From Nostocoides sp. F2B08 (GTDB lineage: Bacteria > Actinomycetota > Actinomycetes > Actinomycetales > Dermatophilaceae): a DNA stretch of 64,000 bases. The notes beneath the pieces were generated by a model, which was given only the letters and a program-made list of their open reading frames with translations, had not been told where the DNA came from and did not search any database. Below are positions 1 to 8,272 of the stretch, one piece after another (within the stretch, counting starts at the first letter, position 1; each line of letters opens with the position of its first letter). The stretch spans positions 62,001-126,000 of the forward strand of contig NZ_WESE01000005.1 of assembly GCF_009184895.1 (NCBI RefSeq), in the 5' to 3' direction. The position numbers were made by a program, and so were the translations under genes.

Positions 1-725
1 TCGTAGGTGTAGCTGACCTCGTTGCGGACCTTGCGGGTCACGTAGAACGTGCCTTCGGCCGTCGAGTACATCCGCTCGCGACCGTTGACGTCGTAGGCGC
101 GGCCACCGAAGCGAGCATCGAGTGTCCGGACGATTCGTCCCCTGTCGACGTAGTAGACCTTGCGGTCGTTCTTGGAGGCGCAGACGACGACCCCCGAGGT
201 GTAACAGCGCGGGTCCAACCGGGTGCGGGTGAGGGTGACGGTGGGGCTGTAGTAGCGGGTGCCGCCTACGGTGACCACGACGCGGAAGGTGTGGGTGCCG
301 GGCGTGGAGGCGCCGTAGGTCAGGGGGAGCACGTAGGAGCCGCGGCTGTCGGTGGTGCTGGTCTGGCTGGTCGACCAGGAGCCGCCCTTGAGGGCCTGGA
401 CCGAGACCGGCGCGTTGGGGGCGCCGGTCGCGGTGCCCCAGACGTTGCTCGCGGTCCTGATGACCTTCGTGCCGGCGGTCTTGGCCGTGACCGTGACAGC
501 AGGCGCGGTCGTTTCGGTCGGTGTCGGCTCTGAGGTTGGTGTCGGCTCCGAGGTCGGCAGCGGCTCTGAGGTCGGCGCCGGCTCTGAGGTCGGCGCCGGT
601 TCGGAGGTCGGCGTCGGAATCGGCTCAGCCGCCGCGGACGACACACCAGCCGCCATGACGGCCACCGAGGTCATGACGACGACAAGCCTCCGCGCTGTGC
701 CGCGGGCGCCCCCCCACATACTCAC
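1..725 (-). CDS. Secreted L,D-transpeptidase-like (YkuD) protein, 3' end cut by window edge
   Basis: Read on the minus strand, this is a continuous frame running off the left edge, so the C-terminus is missing. The GTG at 725 is preferred because AAGG lies five bases upstream; an ATG two codons later is the alternative. The product has a signal peptide ending near an SSAAAEP site, then a spacer of about six PTSEP-type repeats. An Ig-like domain follows (about residues 75-165, with WGTATGAPNAPVSVQ). The remainder resembles a YkuD fold: RKVYYVDRGRIVRTLDARFGG and then STAEGTFYVTRKV, which matches the usual start of that domain up to its TPTGTF segment. The catalytic Cys/His region lies outside the window. 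YkuD enzymes make 3-3 peptidoglycan cross-links outside the membrane. The family call is good; the activity is inferred. Confidence 0.72.
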   Translation of the reverse strand, partial: MSMWGGARGTARRLVVVMTSVAVMAAGVSSAAAEPIPTPTSEPAPTSEPAPTSEPLPTSEPTPTSEPTPTETTAPAVTVTAKTAGTKVIRTASNVWGTATGAPNAPVSVQALKGGSWSTSQTSTTDSRGSYVLPLTYGASTPGTHTFRVVVTVGGTRYYSPTVTLTRTRLDPRCYTSGVVVCASKNDRKVYYVDRGRIVRTLDARFGGRAYDVNGRERMYSTAEGTFYVTRKVRNEVSYTY

Positions 726-854
726 GGTGACCTTCTCTCTCATCGATGAGCCACACCCTGCCGGCGGCCAGCGCGCTGATCGTAGCGTCTGGAGGAAGGC
801 CGAGGAAGGCATTCGGTGAACGACCGGACGAACGGCCAACGGCTGCCGGGTGGT

Positions 855-866
855 TAGGGTGAGTGG
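855..866 (+). promoter_or_regulatory. Leaderless -10 promoter of ispE
   Basis: TAGGGT at 855-860 is followed by six bases and then the ATG at 867. A TAnnnT hexamer 6-7 bases before a start codon is the usual layout of leaderless actinobacterial transcripts. No Shine-Dalgarno sequence is seen before this ATG, which agrees. No clear -35 is visible. Confidence 0.5.
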
Positions 867-1802
867 ATGACCTCGGCGATGCGCACTTCCCCGTCCGTGA
901 CGGTTCGCGCGCCGGCCAAGGTCAATCTCGAGCTGCGGGTGGGACCGGTGCGTCCCGACGGCTTTCACGGGCTGGCGACCGTCTACCAGGCCGTCTCCCT
1001 CTATGACGAGGTGACGGTCCGTGCGGCCGACGAATGGTCCGTGACGGTCGAGGGCCCGCGAGCTCTCGGCGTGCCCGCCGACGACTCCAACCTCGCGATG
1101 CGGGCCGCGCGGGCGCTGGCGGCGGTGCACGGCATCGATGAGCCTGTCGAGATCGTGATCGACAAGGACATCCCCGTCGCCGGCGGTATGGCCGGCGGCT
1201 CCGCGGACGCCGCGGCGGCACTGGTGGCCTGTGACTGGCTGTGGGGACTGAGCAGCTCGCGCGAGGAGCTGGCCGAGATCGGTGCCGAGCTCGGGTCCGA
1301 CGTGCCGTTCCTCGTCTACGGTGGCACGGCGATCGGCACCGGTCGAGGGGAGGTGGTCGCTCCCGTGCTCACCCGGGGCACGTATCACTGGGTCTTCGCC
1401 GCCGCCGATGTCGGCCTGTCGACCCCGGCGGTCTATGCAGAGTTCGACCGGCTCGCCTCGGACCGGGAGATAGCCGACCCCGTCACGTCGCCGGACCTGA
1501 TGAGCGCCTTGCGCTCCGGGGACCCCGCCGCTCTCGGCGCCCGCCTGGTCAACGACCTCCAGCCTGCGGCCATCTCGCTGCGCCCCGAGCTCGGCGAGCT
1601 GCTCACGGACGGACTGTCCTACGGCGCGCTCGGCGGGATCGTCTCCGGCTCGGGTCCGACGGTGGCGTTCCTCGCGGCCGGGCACGAGAGCGCGATCGAC
1701 CTCGCGGTCGCCCTCACCGCATCCGGTGCGGTCACCGAGGCCCACCGCGCCACCGGTCCGGCCCACGGGGCGAGCCTGCGCGGCGTCCCTCGCGTGGACT
1801 GA
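867..1802 (+). CDS. ispE: 4-(cytidine 5'-diphospho)-2-C-methyl-D-erythritol kinase
   Basis: A 311-residue GHMP kinase that phosphorylates CDP-methylerythritol in the cytoplasmic MEP pathway to isopentenyl diphosphate. The N-terminus has the family start VRAPAKVNLELRVG. The ATP-binding glycine loop is PVAGGMAGGSADAAAAL (about residues 106-122), and the C-terminal GHMP motif is GGIVSGSGPTVAFL (about 260). The length is normal for the family. It stands 39 bp upstream of an ABC-F gene in the same direction, a neighbour pair common in actinobacteria. Translation is probably leaderless from the ATG at 867. The cis-prenyltransferase at the right end of the window also belongs to isoprenoid metabolism. 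Confidence 0.95.
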   Translation: MTSAMRTSPSVTVRAPAKVNLELRVGPVRPDGFHGLATVYQAVSLYDEVTVRAADEWSVTVEGPRALGVPADDSNLAMRAARALAAVHGIDEPVEIVIDKDIPVAGGMAGGSADAAAALVACDWLWGLSSSREELAEIGAELGSDVPFLVYGGTAIGTGRGEVVAPVLTRGTYHWVFAAADVGLSTPAVYAEFDRLASDREIADPVTSPDLMSALRSGDPAALGARLVNDLQPAAISLRPELGELLTDGLSYGALGGIVSGSGPTVAFLAAGHESAIDLAVALTASGAVTEAHRATGPAHGASLRGVPRVD

Positions 1803-1841
1803 CCGCCGCCGACCCAGACCCCCAGCCCGAGAAGACCACCT

Positions 1842-3686
1842 ATGGCCGCACTGCCACCCACCAGCCTCGTCAACGCCGAGCGCGTCACCGTCGGCTTCGG
1901 TCTCGATCCCGTCCTCGAGGAGGTGTCTCTCGGTATCTCCGGCGGCGACCGGATCGGGATCGTGGGCCGTAACGGCGGGGGGAAGTCCACGCTCATCGCG
2001 ATTCTGGCCGGCCTGCGCGCTCCCGACTCCGGACGCGTGTCGCGCACCGGTGGCGTCAGCGTGGGAGTGGTCCGTCAGGACGACGAGCTCGACGAGGGGG
2101 GCACCGTCCGCGACAACGTCCTCGGCGGCGTCGCCGAGCACGACTGGGCCGGTGACCCCGCCGCCCGGGACGTGGTGACCGGCCTGCTCGGACCGCTCGG
2201 GGGCGGCGCGGTCGAGCTCGATACGTCGATCGCGGCCATGTCGGGCGGCGAGCGCCGTCGAATCGCCCTGGCCCGTGAGCTCGTGCGGGCGCCTGACGTG
2301 CTCTTCCTCGACGAGCCGACCAACCACCTCGACGTCGAGGGGGTCGCCTGGCTCGCCGACCACCTGGTGAGTGGGTACGCGCGGGCCGACCGCGCGCTGG
2401 CCGTCATCACCCACGACCGGTGGTTCCTCGACGCCGTCGCGACCCGGACCTGGGAGGTGGTCGACGGCGGCGTGACACCGTTCGACGGGGGCTATGCCGC
2501 ATACGTCCTCGCCAAGGCCGAACGGGAGCGGATGGCCGGCGTGGTCGCCGACCGCAGGTCCAACCTGCTCCGCAAGGAGCTCGCCTGGCTGCGACGGGGT
2601 CCGCCCGCCCGCACGAGCAAGCCCAAGTTCCGCATCGACGCGGCCAACGCCCTCATCGCGACCGAGCCGCCACCCCGCAACGACGTCGAGCTGTTGGGGT
2701 TCGCCACCGCGCGGTTGGGCAAGGACGTCGTTGACCTGCACGACGCGAGCGTGGTGGTGCCCGGCCAGGACGGCGGGCATCGCACGCTCCTGGATCGGGT
2801 CACGTGGCAGCTCGCCCCGGGTGAGCGGGTCGGGATCGTCGGGGTCAACGGCGCCGGCAAGTCGACGCTGCTGCGTGTCATCGCGGGAGAGCAGCCGCTG
2901 ACCTCGGGGCGGCGCAAGCAGGGCGTCACCGTGGCGATCGGCCATCTGACCCAGGATGTGAGCGAGCTCGAGCGGTTCGCCCGCTGGCGGGTCATCGAGG
3001 CCGTCGAGGACGTGCGGTCATACGTCCGGCTCGGCTCCAAGGAGCTGAGCGCGGCCCAGGTCGCCCAGCGTCTCGGGTTCACCGGCCCCGCGCAGCAGAC
3101 GCGGGTCGCAGACCTGTCCGGCGGCGAGCGCCGGAGACTCCAGCTGACCCGCATCCTCATGGCCGAGCCCAACGTGCTCCTCCTCGACGAGCCGACCAAC
3201 GACCTGGACATCGAGACGCTCACCTCGCTCGAGGACGTGCTCGACGGCTGGGCGGGCACGCTGCTCGTCGTCTCGCACGACCGCTACCTGCTCGAGCGGG
3301 TGTGCGACCGGCAGGTGGCACTGCTCGGCGACGGCCGCGTCCGCGACCTGCCCGGCGGTGTGGAGGAGTACCTCAGACTCCGCCGGGCGGCCGTCGCGAC
3401 CGCCGACCAGGCGACCCTCACCGGTGGCTCGGTCGGGGCGGCCTCGCCCACGGCCGGCACGGTCAGCCCGGCCGAGCAGCGCGAGGCCCGCAAGACGATG
3501 GCCCGGGTCGAGCGACAGCTCGCCCGCCTGGCCGAGCGTGAAGCGAAGGTGCACGATGCGATGGCTGCGGCGGCCACGGACCATGCTCGGGTGCTCGAGC
3601 TCAACCGGGACCTGCGCGAGATCGTCGACGATCGCGAGGCGCTCGAGCTCGAGTGGCTCGAGGCCGCCGAGGTGATCGAGGAGTAG
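1842..3686 (+). CDS. ABC-F family ATPase, Uup/EttA-like
   Basis: A 614-residue protein with two ABC domains and no membrane segments, as in ABC-F translation factors. The first cassette has Walker A GRNGGGKST (about 43-51), signature MSGGERRRIALARE and Walker B VLFLDEPTNHLD. The second has GVNGAGKST (about 336), signature LSGGERRRLQLTR and LLLDEPTNDLD. A charged C-terminal segment from about residue 530 (EQREARKTMARVERQLARL) is predicted to be coiled coil, as in Uup. ABC-F proteins bind the ribosomal E site and relieve stalled complexes. Position after ispE is conserved, and nothing points to antibiotic resistance here, in contrast to the ABC-F gene at 37665. Confidence 0.88.
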   Translation: MAALPPTSLVNAERVTVGFGLDPVLEEVSLGISGGDRIGIVGRNGGGKSTLIAILAGLRAPDSGRVSRTGGVSVGVVRQDDELDEGGTVRDNVLGGVAEHDWAGDPAARDVVTGLLGPLGGGAVELDTSIAAMSGGERRRIALARELVRAPDVLFLDEPTNHLDVEGVAWLADHLVSGYARADRALAVITHDRWFLDAVATRTWEVVDGGVTPFDGGYAAYVLAKAERERMAGVVADRRSNLLRKELAWLRRGPPARTSKPKFRIDAANALIATEPPPRNDVELLGFATARLGKDVVDLHDASVVVPGQDGGHRTLLDRVTWQLAPGERVGIVGVNGAGKSTLLRVIAGEQPLTSGRRKQGVTVAIGHLTQDVSELERFARWRVIEAVEDVRSYVRLGSKELSAAQVAQRLGFTGPAQQTRVADLSGGERRRLQLTRILMAEPNVLLLDEPTNDLDIETLTSLEDVLDGWAGTLLVVSHDRYLLERVCDRQVALLGDGRVRDLPGGVEEYLRLRRAAVATADQATLTGGSVGAASPTAGTVSPAEQREARKTMARVERQLARLAEREAKVHDAMAAAATDHARVLELNRDLREIVDDREALELEWLEAAEVIEE

Positions 3687-3702
3687 GTCGAGCCGGGTTG
3701 GA

Positions 3703-4305
3703 CTAGAGCAACGTGCTCCAGTAGCTCCAGAACCGGACGATGATCAGGGCGATGACCAGCCCGAACCAGAACAGCAGGATCACCCAGCGGAACGTGAGGA
3801 AGAACCCGCCGATCCCCGTCTCCGGGCTGGCATCCGGGTCCTGGTCCCGCCCCGCCAGGACATGGGCCGCGGTGAAGACGAAGATCGGCACGGTGACCGC
3901 CCACACGACCATGCAGTACGGACAGAGGTAGTTGATCGCATACAGGCTCTGGTGGGCCAGCCACGTGACGAAGAGGAACCCGAGCACCGTCCCGGCGAGC
4001 AGCGAGAACCAGAACCAGCGCGCGAAGCGCGCACCGGCCAGCAGGCCGGCACCGATCGTCACGACGACCGCGAACGCCGCCACGCCGAGGATGGGGTTGG
4101 GGAACCCGAACAGCTCGCCCTGCCAGCTCGTCATCACCGAACCGCACGCCATCACGGGGTTGAGGCTGCAGGTGGGGATGTAGTCGGGGTCCTTGAGCAG
4201 CTCGATCCGCTCGATGAGCAGGGCGGCGGCGGCGACGAGGCCGATCAGGCCGCCCACGACGTAGAGCCAGGCGAGCGCGCGCGGGGTGCGGGAGGTGGGA
4301 GTCAT
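3703..4305 (-). CDS. Vitamin K epoxide reductase family membrane protein
   Basis: A 200-residue integral membrane protein with four to five hydrophobic helices. It carries the four VKOR cysteines: C46 and C54 in the loop PTCSLNPVMACG and a CPYC pair at about 128-131 (NYLCPYCMVV). Actinobacterial VKOR homologues reoxidise a periplasm-side disulfide catalyst and pass electrons to quinone, replacing DsbB. No DsbA-like partner lies beside it. It is downstream of the MarR-type gene in the same direction with a 19-bp gap, so the two may be co-transcribed. It ends 16 bp from the convergent ABC-F gene. Confidence 0.9.
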   Translation of the reverse strand: MTPTSRTPRALAWLYVVGGLIGLVAAAALLIERIELLKDPDYIPTCSLNPVMACGSVMTSWQGELFGFPNPILGVAAFAVVVTIGAGLLAGARFARWFWFSLLAGTVLGFLFVTWLAHQSLYAINYLCPYCMVVWAVTVPIFVFTAAHVLAGRDQDPDASPETGIGGFFLTFRWVILLFWFGLVIALIIVRFWSYWSTLL

Positions 4306-4306
4306 G

Positions 4307-4322
4307 GGTATGCGGTGGTCCG
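4307..4322. repeat. Dispersed 16-mer repeat, copy 1
   Basis: The complement reads CGGACCACCGCATACC. The same 16 bases occur at 16162 and 62622, where the match extends to 19. It lies in the short gap between the MarR and VKOR genes and contains the overused GCATAC hexamer. Confidence 0.6.
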
Positions 4323-4324
4323 GT

Positions 4325-4876
4325 CTAGGAGATGAGGTGGTCCGATGAGGTGGTGAGGAGGCGACGCAGGACTCGCGGAAGTGCCGCGCGATCTCCGGGG
4401 TCCAGTGTGGCGACCAGGGCGTGCTCGTGGTCGAGCAGGGTGCCCATCGCGCCGTCCACGACGTCGCGACCGGAGGTCGTCAGGCGCACCAGGACGCCGC
4501 GACGGTCCCGGGGGTCGGGTCTGCGCTCGACGAACCCGCGATCGATGAGTCGGTCGACCCGGGTCGTCATGGTGCCGCTGGTGACGAGGGTCTCGGCGAC
4601 GAGCTGGCCAGGGGAGAGCTCGTACGGATCTCCGGCTCTCCGGAGCGCGGCGAGCACGTCGAACTCCCAGGCGTCGAGGTCATGCTCGGCGAAGGCCGCA
4701 GTGCGGATCCTGGCGTGCTGCTTGGCGATCCTGGCGATGCGGGACAGGACGTGCAGCGGTTCGACGTCCAGGTCCGGGCGCTCGCGCTGCCACGCCGCGA
4801 CGAGGCGGTCGACGTCGTCGCCGGGGCTGCCCTCGAGGGGTGAGAGGTCCTCGGACCGCCCGCGACGCATTGACAT
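4325..4876 (-). CDS. tamR: MarR family regulator, TamR-like
   Basis: A 183-residue winged-helix protein. The recognition region is LSPGQLVAETLVTSGTMTTR, followed by a wing RRPDPRDRRGVLVRLT (about residues 85-135), typical of MarR. It is divergent from a trans-aconitate methyltransferase gene. In Streptomyces coelicolor the MarR protein TamR is encoded divergently from tam, and citrate, aconitate and related ligands release it from DNA. The same layout here supports a TamR role. A perfect palindrome in the 62-bp gap (4901-4918) is the likely operator for both directions. The symbol is given on context, not on a sequence comparison. Confidence 0.8.
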   Translation of the reverse strand: MSMRRGRSEDLSPLEGSPGDDVDRLVAAWQRERPDLDVEPLHVLSRIARIAKQHARIRTAAFAEHDLDAWEFDVLAALRRAGDPYELSPGQLVAETLVTSGTMTTRVDRLIDRGFVERRPDPRDRRGVLVRLTTSGRDVVDGAMGTLLDHEHALVATLDPGDRAALPRVLRRLLTTSSDHLIS

Positions 4877-4900
4877 GTGGACAGTCTAGCCGCCGTCAAG

Positions 4901-4918
4901 TATCTTGACATCAAGATA
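4901..4918. promoter_or_regulatory. Palindromic operator between tamR-like gene and tam
   Basis: TATCTTGA-CA-TCAAGATA is a perfect 8-2-8 inverted repeat of low GC in the divergent intergenic space. Its size and symmetry fit a MarR dimer site. Being 20-40 bp from both start codons, it could repress both genes. Confidence 0.8.
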
Positions 4919-4938
4919 GATGGATCGAAGGATAGGGC

Positions 4939-5748
4939 ATGGCCGAGACGACCTGGGACCCGACGCAGTACGCGCGGTTCGGAGACGAGCGGGGGCGGCC
5001 CTTCCGCGACCTGCTGGCCCGGGTGGGTGCCGCCGAGCCGGCCGTCGTCGTGGATCTGGGCTGTGGCAACGGTCCACTGACCCTGACGTTGTCCGCGCGG
5101 TGGCCGCGCGCGGAGGTGATCGGGCTGGACTCCTCACCCGAGATGCTGGAGGCCGCCCGCACGCTCGACACCGACGGGTCGGTGCGATGGGTCCGGGCCG
5201 ACCTGCGCGACTGGGACCCGTCGTCCCTGGGTGTCGCGCCGGACGTCGTCGTGACCAACGCGACTCTGCAGTGGGTGCCGGATCACGTCCACCTGATCAC
5301 GCGGGTCGTGTCCGCCCTGGCCCCCGGCGGGTGGTTCGCGATGCAGGTGCCGGACAACTTCGGCGCCCCGTCGCACGCGTTGATGCGGGACGCAGCATCG
5401 GCCCACCGGCGATCGACGGATCTGCTGCCGGCGGTGTCGCGACTGGCCGTCGAGCCGCCGGAGGCCTATCTCGAGCTCCTCGCCGGCCTCGGGTGCGAGG
5501 TCGACGTCTGGAGCACGACCTACCTGCACGTGCTCGACCCCGCGGGAGAGGTCGATGATCCGGTGCTCGAGTGGGTGCGGGGGACCGGACTGCGGCCGGT
5601 GCTCGCCGTGTTGACCGATCCCGACGAACGCGAGGAGTTCCTCGCGGACTACCGCGCCCGGCTGCGCGAGGCCTATCCGCGAAGCGCCGCGGGTGTCGTC
5701 ATGTCGTTCCGCCGGACTTTCGCCGTCGCTCACACGAGGGAGGCCTGA
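4939..5748 (+). CDS. tam: Trans-aconitate 2-methyltransferase
   Basis: A 269-residue class I SAM methyltransferase. The family-specific N-terminus WDPTQYARFGDERGRPF is present. It is followed by the SAM loop VVDLGCGNGPLTLTL (about 37-51), the acidic GLDSSPEML, and ATLQWVPDH, the region of the Tam active site. Tam methylates trans-aconitate, a spontaneous isomer of cis-aconitate that inhibits aconitase. GAAGGA six bases before the ATG is the ribosome site. The stop codon overlaps the next start (TGATG), so the VOC protein downstream is translationally coupled. Regulation by the divergent MarR protein through the palindrome at 4901 is inferred. Confidence 0.9.
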   Translation: MAETTWDPTQYARFGDERGRPFRDLLARVGAAEPAVVVDLGCGNGPLTLTLSARWPRAEVIGLDSSPEMLEAARTLDTDGSVRWVRADLRDWDPSSLGVAPDVVVTNATLQWVPDHVHLITRVVSALAPGGWFAMQVPDNFGAPSHALMRDAASAHRRSTDLLPAVSRLAVEPPEAYLELLAGLGCEVDVWSTTYLHVLDPAGEVDDPVLEWVRGTGLRPVLAVLTDPDEREEFLADYRARLREAYPRSAAGVVMSFRRTFAVAHTREA

Positions 5749-6122
5749 TGGCCGCAGTCGGACTGCATCATGTGCTCATCGCCTGCCCGGCTGGCTCCGA
5801 GGACCTCATGCGCGAGTTCTACTCCGGGGTGGTCGGCCTCCGGGAGATCCCCAAGCCACCGCAGCTCGCCGCCCGCGGCGGGGTGTGGTTCGCGGTGGGC
5901 CAGCAGGAGCTGCACTGCGGCGTCCAGGGTGAGGACGGCGGTGGGTTCGTGCCGGCCCGCAAGGCTCACCCGTGTCTCGTCGTCGACGACCTCGATGCCC
6001 TGGCGGCCGCGGTGGCCGACCGGGGAGGGGAGGTCGTCTGGGCCGACGAGATCCCCGGCGTGCGGCGCTTCCACACGAGCGACCCGGTCGGCAACAGGGT
6101 GGAGTTCCAGGCCCAGCGGTGA
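5748..6122 (+). CDS. VOC (glyoxalase/bleomycin resistance) superfamily protein
   Basis: A 124-residue single VOC domain starting LHHVLIACPAGSEDLMREFY and ending VGNRVEFQAQR. The N-terminal His and the C-terminal Glu are typical metal ligands of the fold. The one-base overlap of its ATG with the tam stop suggests a shared transcript. The substrate is unknown, and linkage to aconitate detoxification is only positional. Confidence 0.82.
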   Translation: MAAVGLHHVLIACPAGSEDLMREFYSGVVGLREIPKPPQLAARGGVWFAVGQQELHCGVQGEDGGGFVPARKAHPCLVVDDLDALAAAVADRGGEVVWADEIPGVRRFHTSDPVGNRVEFQAQR

Positions 6123-6148
6123 CTCGGGCTGCCGTGCTGTGAACGGAC

Positions 6149-6811
6149 TCAGTCGTCGAACGGCTCGGTCAGGGTCGGCTTCCGCTCGAGGTCGGTCAGG
6201 CCGTTCCACGCCAGGTTGACGACGTGGGCCGCCACCTCGTGCTTCTTGAACTTGCGCGAGTCGAGCCACCACTGACCGGTCATGGCGATCATGCCGACGA
6301 GCATCTGCGCGTACATCGGCGCCGCCTTGGGGTCGAGCCGGTGTCGTTTGAACGCGGCGACGAGGATGTGCTCCACCTGGCTCGCGACGTCGGACATCAG
6401 GCTGGCGAACGTGCCGGTGGACTGCCCGGGAGGACTGTCCCGCACGAGGATCCGGAACCCGTCCGTCGAGCCCTCGATGTAGTCCAGGAGCGCGAGCGCG
6501 GCACGCTCGATGATCTGGCGTGAGGTTCCCGGGGAGGTGAGCGCCCCCTGGATCGCCGCGAGAAGGGCGTCGATCTCACGATCGACGACCACCGCATACA
6601 GGCCCTCCTTGCCGCCGAAGTGCTCGTAGACGACCGGTTTCGACACGCCGGCCGCGGCGGCGATCTCCTCGACCGAGGTGCCTTCGAAGCCGCGCTCGGC
6701 GAAGAGCTTGCGGCCGACCATCACGAGCTGCTCACGCCGCTGCTTGCCGGTCATGCGGGCGCGGACGACCGCTGCGCGCGTCGGAGGTGGGCTCGCCGTC
6801 ATGGCTTCCAT
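6149..6811 (-). CDS. TetR family transcriptional regulator
   Basis: The N-terminal helix-turn-helix reads GTSVEEIAAAAGVSKPVVYE followed by HFGGKEGLYAVVV, a classic TetR DNA-binding domain. A helical ligand domain follows and ends in a Trp-rich segment (MTGQWWLDSRKF). Several Met codons cluster at 6814, 6811 and 6802. I use 6811, where AAGG stands four bases upstream. The frame is open further upstream but would overlap the divergent gene. It is divergent from an aldo/keto reductase, the likely target. The length, about 220 residues, is normal. Confidence 0.85.
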   Translation of the reverse strand: MEAMTASPPPTRAAVVRARMTGKQRREQLVMVGRKLFAERGFEGTSVEEIAAAAGVSKPVVYEHFGGKEGLYAVVVDREIDALLAAIQGALTSPGTSRQIIERAALALLDYIEGSTDGFRILVRDSPPGQSTGTFASLMSDVASQVEHILVAAFKRHRLDPKAAPMYAQMLVGMIAMTGQWWLDSRKFKKHEVAAHVVNLAWNGLTDLERKPTLTEPFDD

Positions 6812-6863
6812 CATGCCTTGCACGTGCGGACGGTCCCAGGCCGCCCGCGGGCCGCACGGCACC

Positions 6864-6875
6864 GGCGTGCACGCC
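6864..6875. promoter_or_regulatory. Candidate TetR operator
   Basis: GGCGTGCACGCC is a perfect 12-bp palindrome in the divergent space. It covers the place where the -35 box of the aldo/keto reductase promoter would fall, which would suit repression. Short GC palindromes also arise by chance in this DNA, so the call is tentative. Confidence 0.35.
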
Positions 6876-6887
6876 CGCACGCCCACG

Positions 6888-6899
6888 TACGGTGAGGGC
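6888..6899 (+). promoter_or_regulatory. Leaderless -10 promoter of the aldo/keto reductase
   Basis: TACGGT at 6888-6893 is followed by six bases and the ATG at 6900, a TAnnnT-N6-ATG arrangement. Confidence 0.45.
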
Positions 6900-7910
6900 A
6901 TGGAATTCCGATACCTCGGCAACAGTGGACTGAAGATCTCCGAGATCACCTACGGCAACTGGCTCACCCACGGCTCCCAGGTGGAGAACGACGTCGCGAC
7001 CCAGTGTGTGCGGGCTGCGCTCGACCACGGCATCAGCACGTTCGACACCGCGGACGTCTACGCAAACACCAAAGCCGAGAGCGTGCTCGGCGACGCGCTG
7101 CACGGTGAGCGGCGCGAGAGCCTCGAGATCTTCACCAAGGTGTACTGGCCGACCGGCCCGGGCGGAAAGAACGACACCGGCCTGTCCCGCAAGCACATCA
7201 TGGAGTCCATCGACGGCTCGCTGACCCGGCTCCGCACCGACTACGTCGACCTCTACCAGGCCCACCGCTACGACACCGAGACCCCGCTCGAGGAGACGAT
7301 GCAGGCCTTCGGCGACGTCGTCCGAGCCGGCAAGGCGCTGTACATCGGCGTCAGCGAGTGGACCGCCGACCAGATTCGTGCCGGTCACGAGCTCGCGAAG
7401 GATCTCGGCATCCAGCTCATCTCCAGCCAGCCTCAGTACTCGATGCTGTGGCGGGTCATCGAGGGCGAGGTCGTCCCGACGTGCGAGGAGCTCGGCATCG
7501 GGCAGATCGTGTGGAGCCCCATCGCGCAGGGCGTGCTCACCGGCAAGTACGTTCCCGGCCAGGCGCCCCCGCAGGGTTCTCGGGCCGCTGACGAGAAGGG
7601 CGGAGCCGACATGATCAAGCGGTTCATGAACGACGACGTGCTCGGACGAGTCCAGCAGCTGAAGCCGGTCGCAGACGAGGCCGGCCTGAGCATGGCTCAG
7701 CTCGCAGTCGCCTGGGTTCTGCAGAACCCCAATGTCTCCGCGGCGATCGTCGGCGCCTCGCGACCGGAGCAGGTCGGCGAGAACGTCAAGGCCGCCGGGG
7801 TGCGGCTCGAGCCCGAGCTGATGACGCGGATCGACGACGTGCTCGGCGACATCGTCGAGCGGGACCCCGGCAAGACCGCCGAGACGGCTCCGAAGGGCCG
7901 CGTGGTCTGA
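6900..7910 (+). CDS. Aldo/keto reductase
   Basis: A 336-residue TIM-barrel NADPH oxidoreductase. The start is set at MEFRYLGNSGLKISEITYG, the normal N-terminus; the open frame extends upstream into the TetR promoter and is not used. The catalytic tetrad is visible: Asp and Tyr in FDTADVYANT, Lys in IFTKVYWPTG and His in LYQAHRYD. The C-terminal cofactor segment is AAIVGASRPEQVGENV. It resembles the group of AKRs related to potassium-channel beta subunits. Divergence from the TetR gene suggests induction by a carbonyl or xenobiotic ligand. The substrate cannot be told. Confidence 0.9.
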   Translation: MEFRYLGNSGLKISEITYGNWLTHGSQVENDVATQCVRAALDHGISTFDTADVYANTKAESVLGDALHGERRESLEIFTKVYWPTGPGGKNDTGLSRKHIMESIDGSLTRLRTDYVDLYQAHRYDTETPLEETMQAFGDVVRAGKALYIGVSEWTADQIRAGHELAKDLGIQLISSQPQYSMLWRVIEGEVVPTCEELGIGQIVWSPIAQGVLTGKYVPGQAPPQGSRAADEKGGADMIKRFMNDDVLGRVQQLKPVADEAGLSMAQLAVAWVLQNPNVSAAIVGASRPEQVGENVKAAGVRLEPELMTRIDDVLGDIVERDPGKTAETAPKGRVV

Positions 7911-7997
7911 GCCGGCCCCGCTGGCCGCCGCGCTGAGGCGCGGACTGCGGGTCGGGCACTGACAGCTCGTGGCCGGCTCGTTCCTCGCCGGTTCGAG

Positions 7998-8076
7998 CTC
8001 CCCGGGTAGGAATCGAACCTACGTCGCTAATCCTGATTCAAAGTCAGGCGGGCCCTACCAGCAGACCAACCGGGGA
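7998..8076 (-). tRNA. tRNA-Gln (anticodon UUG)
   Basis: The minus strand folds into a cloverleaf. The acceptor TCCCCGG pairs with CCGGGGA, the anticodon arm is CCTGA-CTTTGAA-TCAGG (anticodon TTG), and the T arm is GTAGG-TTCGATT-CCTAC. The U1-A72 pair and discriminator G fit glutamine identity. CCA is not encoded. The variable region is longer than usual (nine bases, ATTAGCGAC). A tRNA-Gln near glmU is, as I recall, a conserved actinobacterial position. Confidence 0.85.
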
Positions 8077-8141
8077 ACGAGTCCGTGCGGACCCGAGCGT
8101 CAAGGGTAGACCAGGCCACCCCGGACCCCCTCGCGACGAGA

Positions 8142-8188
8142 GATGGTTGTGGACACGCCTGCGGCCGAGAAGCGCGTCCACAACCATC
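8142..8188. terminator. Strong hairpin in the gene-poor gap
   Basis: GATGGTTGTGGAC pairs perfectly with GTCCACAACCATC, then one mismatch and three further pairs close a 13-base loop. It lies between tRNA-Gln and the gdhA relic with no adjacent reading frame, so its role as a terminator is only presumed. There is no U tract. Confidence 0.4.
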
Positions 8189-8272
8189 CGTCGTCGGGTG
8201 GCGCGTGCGCAGAACCATCCCTCCTCGGCGGCGGTGTGACGGGGAGTGCCTCAGACGCGGCGCGGCCTCACA

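Noticed and set aside
352-819. 155-codon plus-strand frame with VGSEVG repeats
   Set aside because: It is the complement of the PTSEP repeats of the YkuD protein, whose signal peptide, Ig-like domain and catalytic-domain start are on the minus strand.
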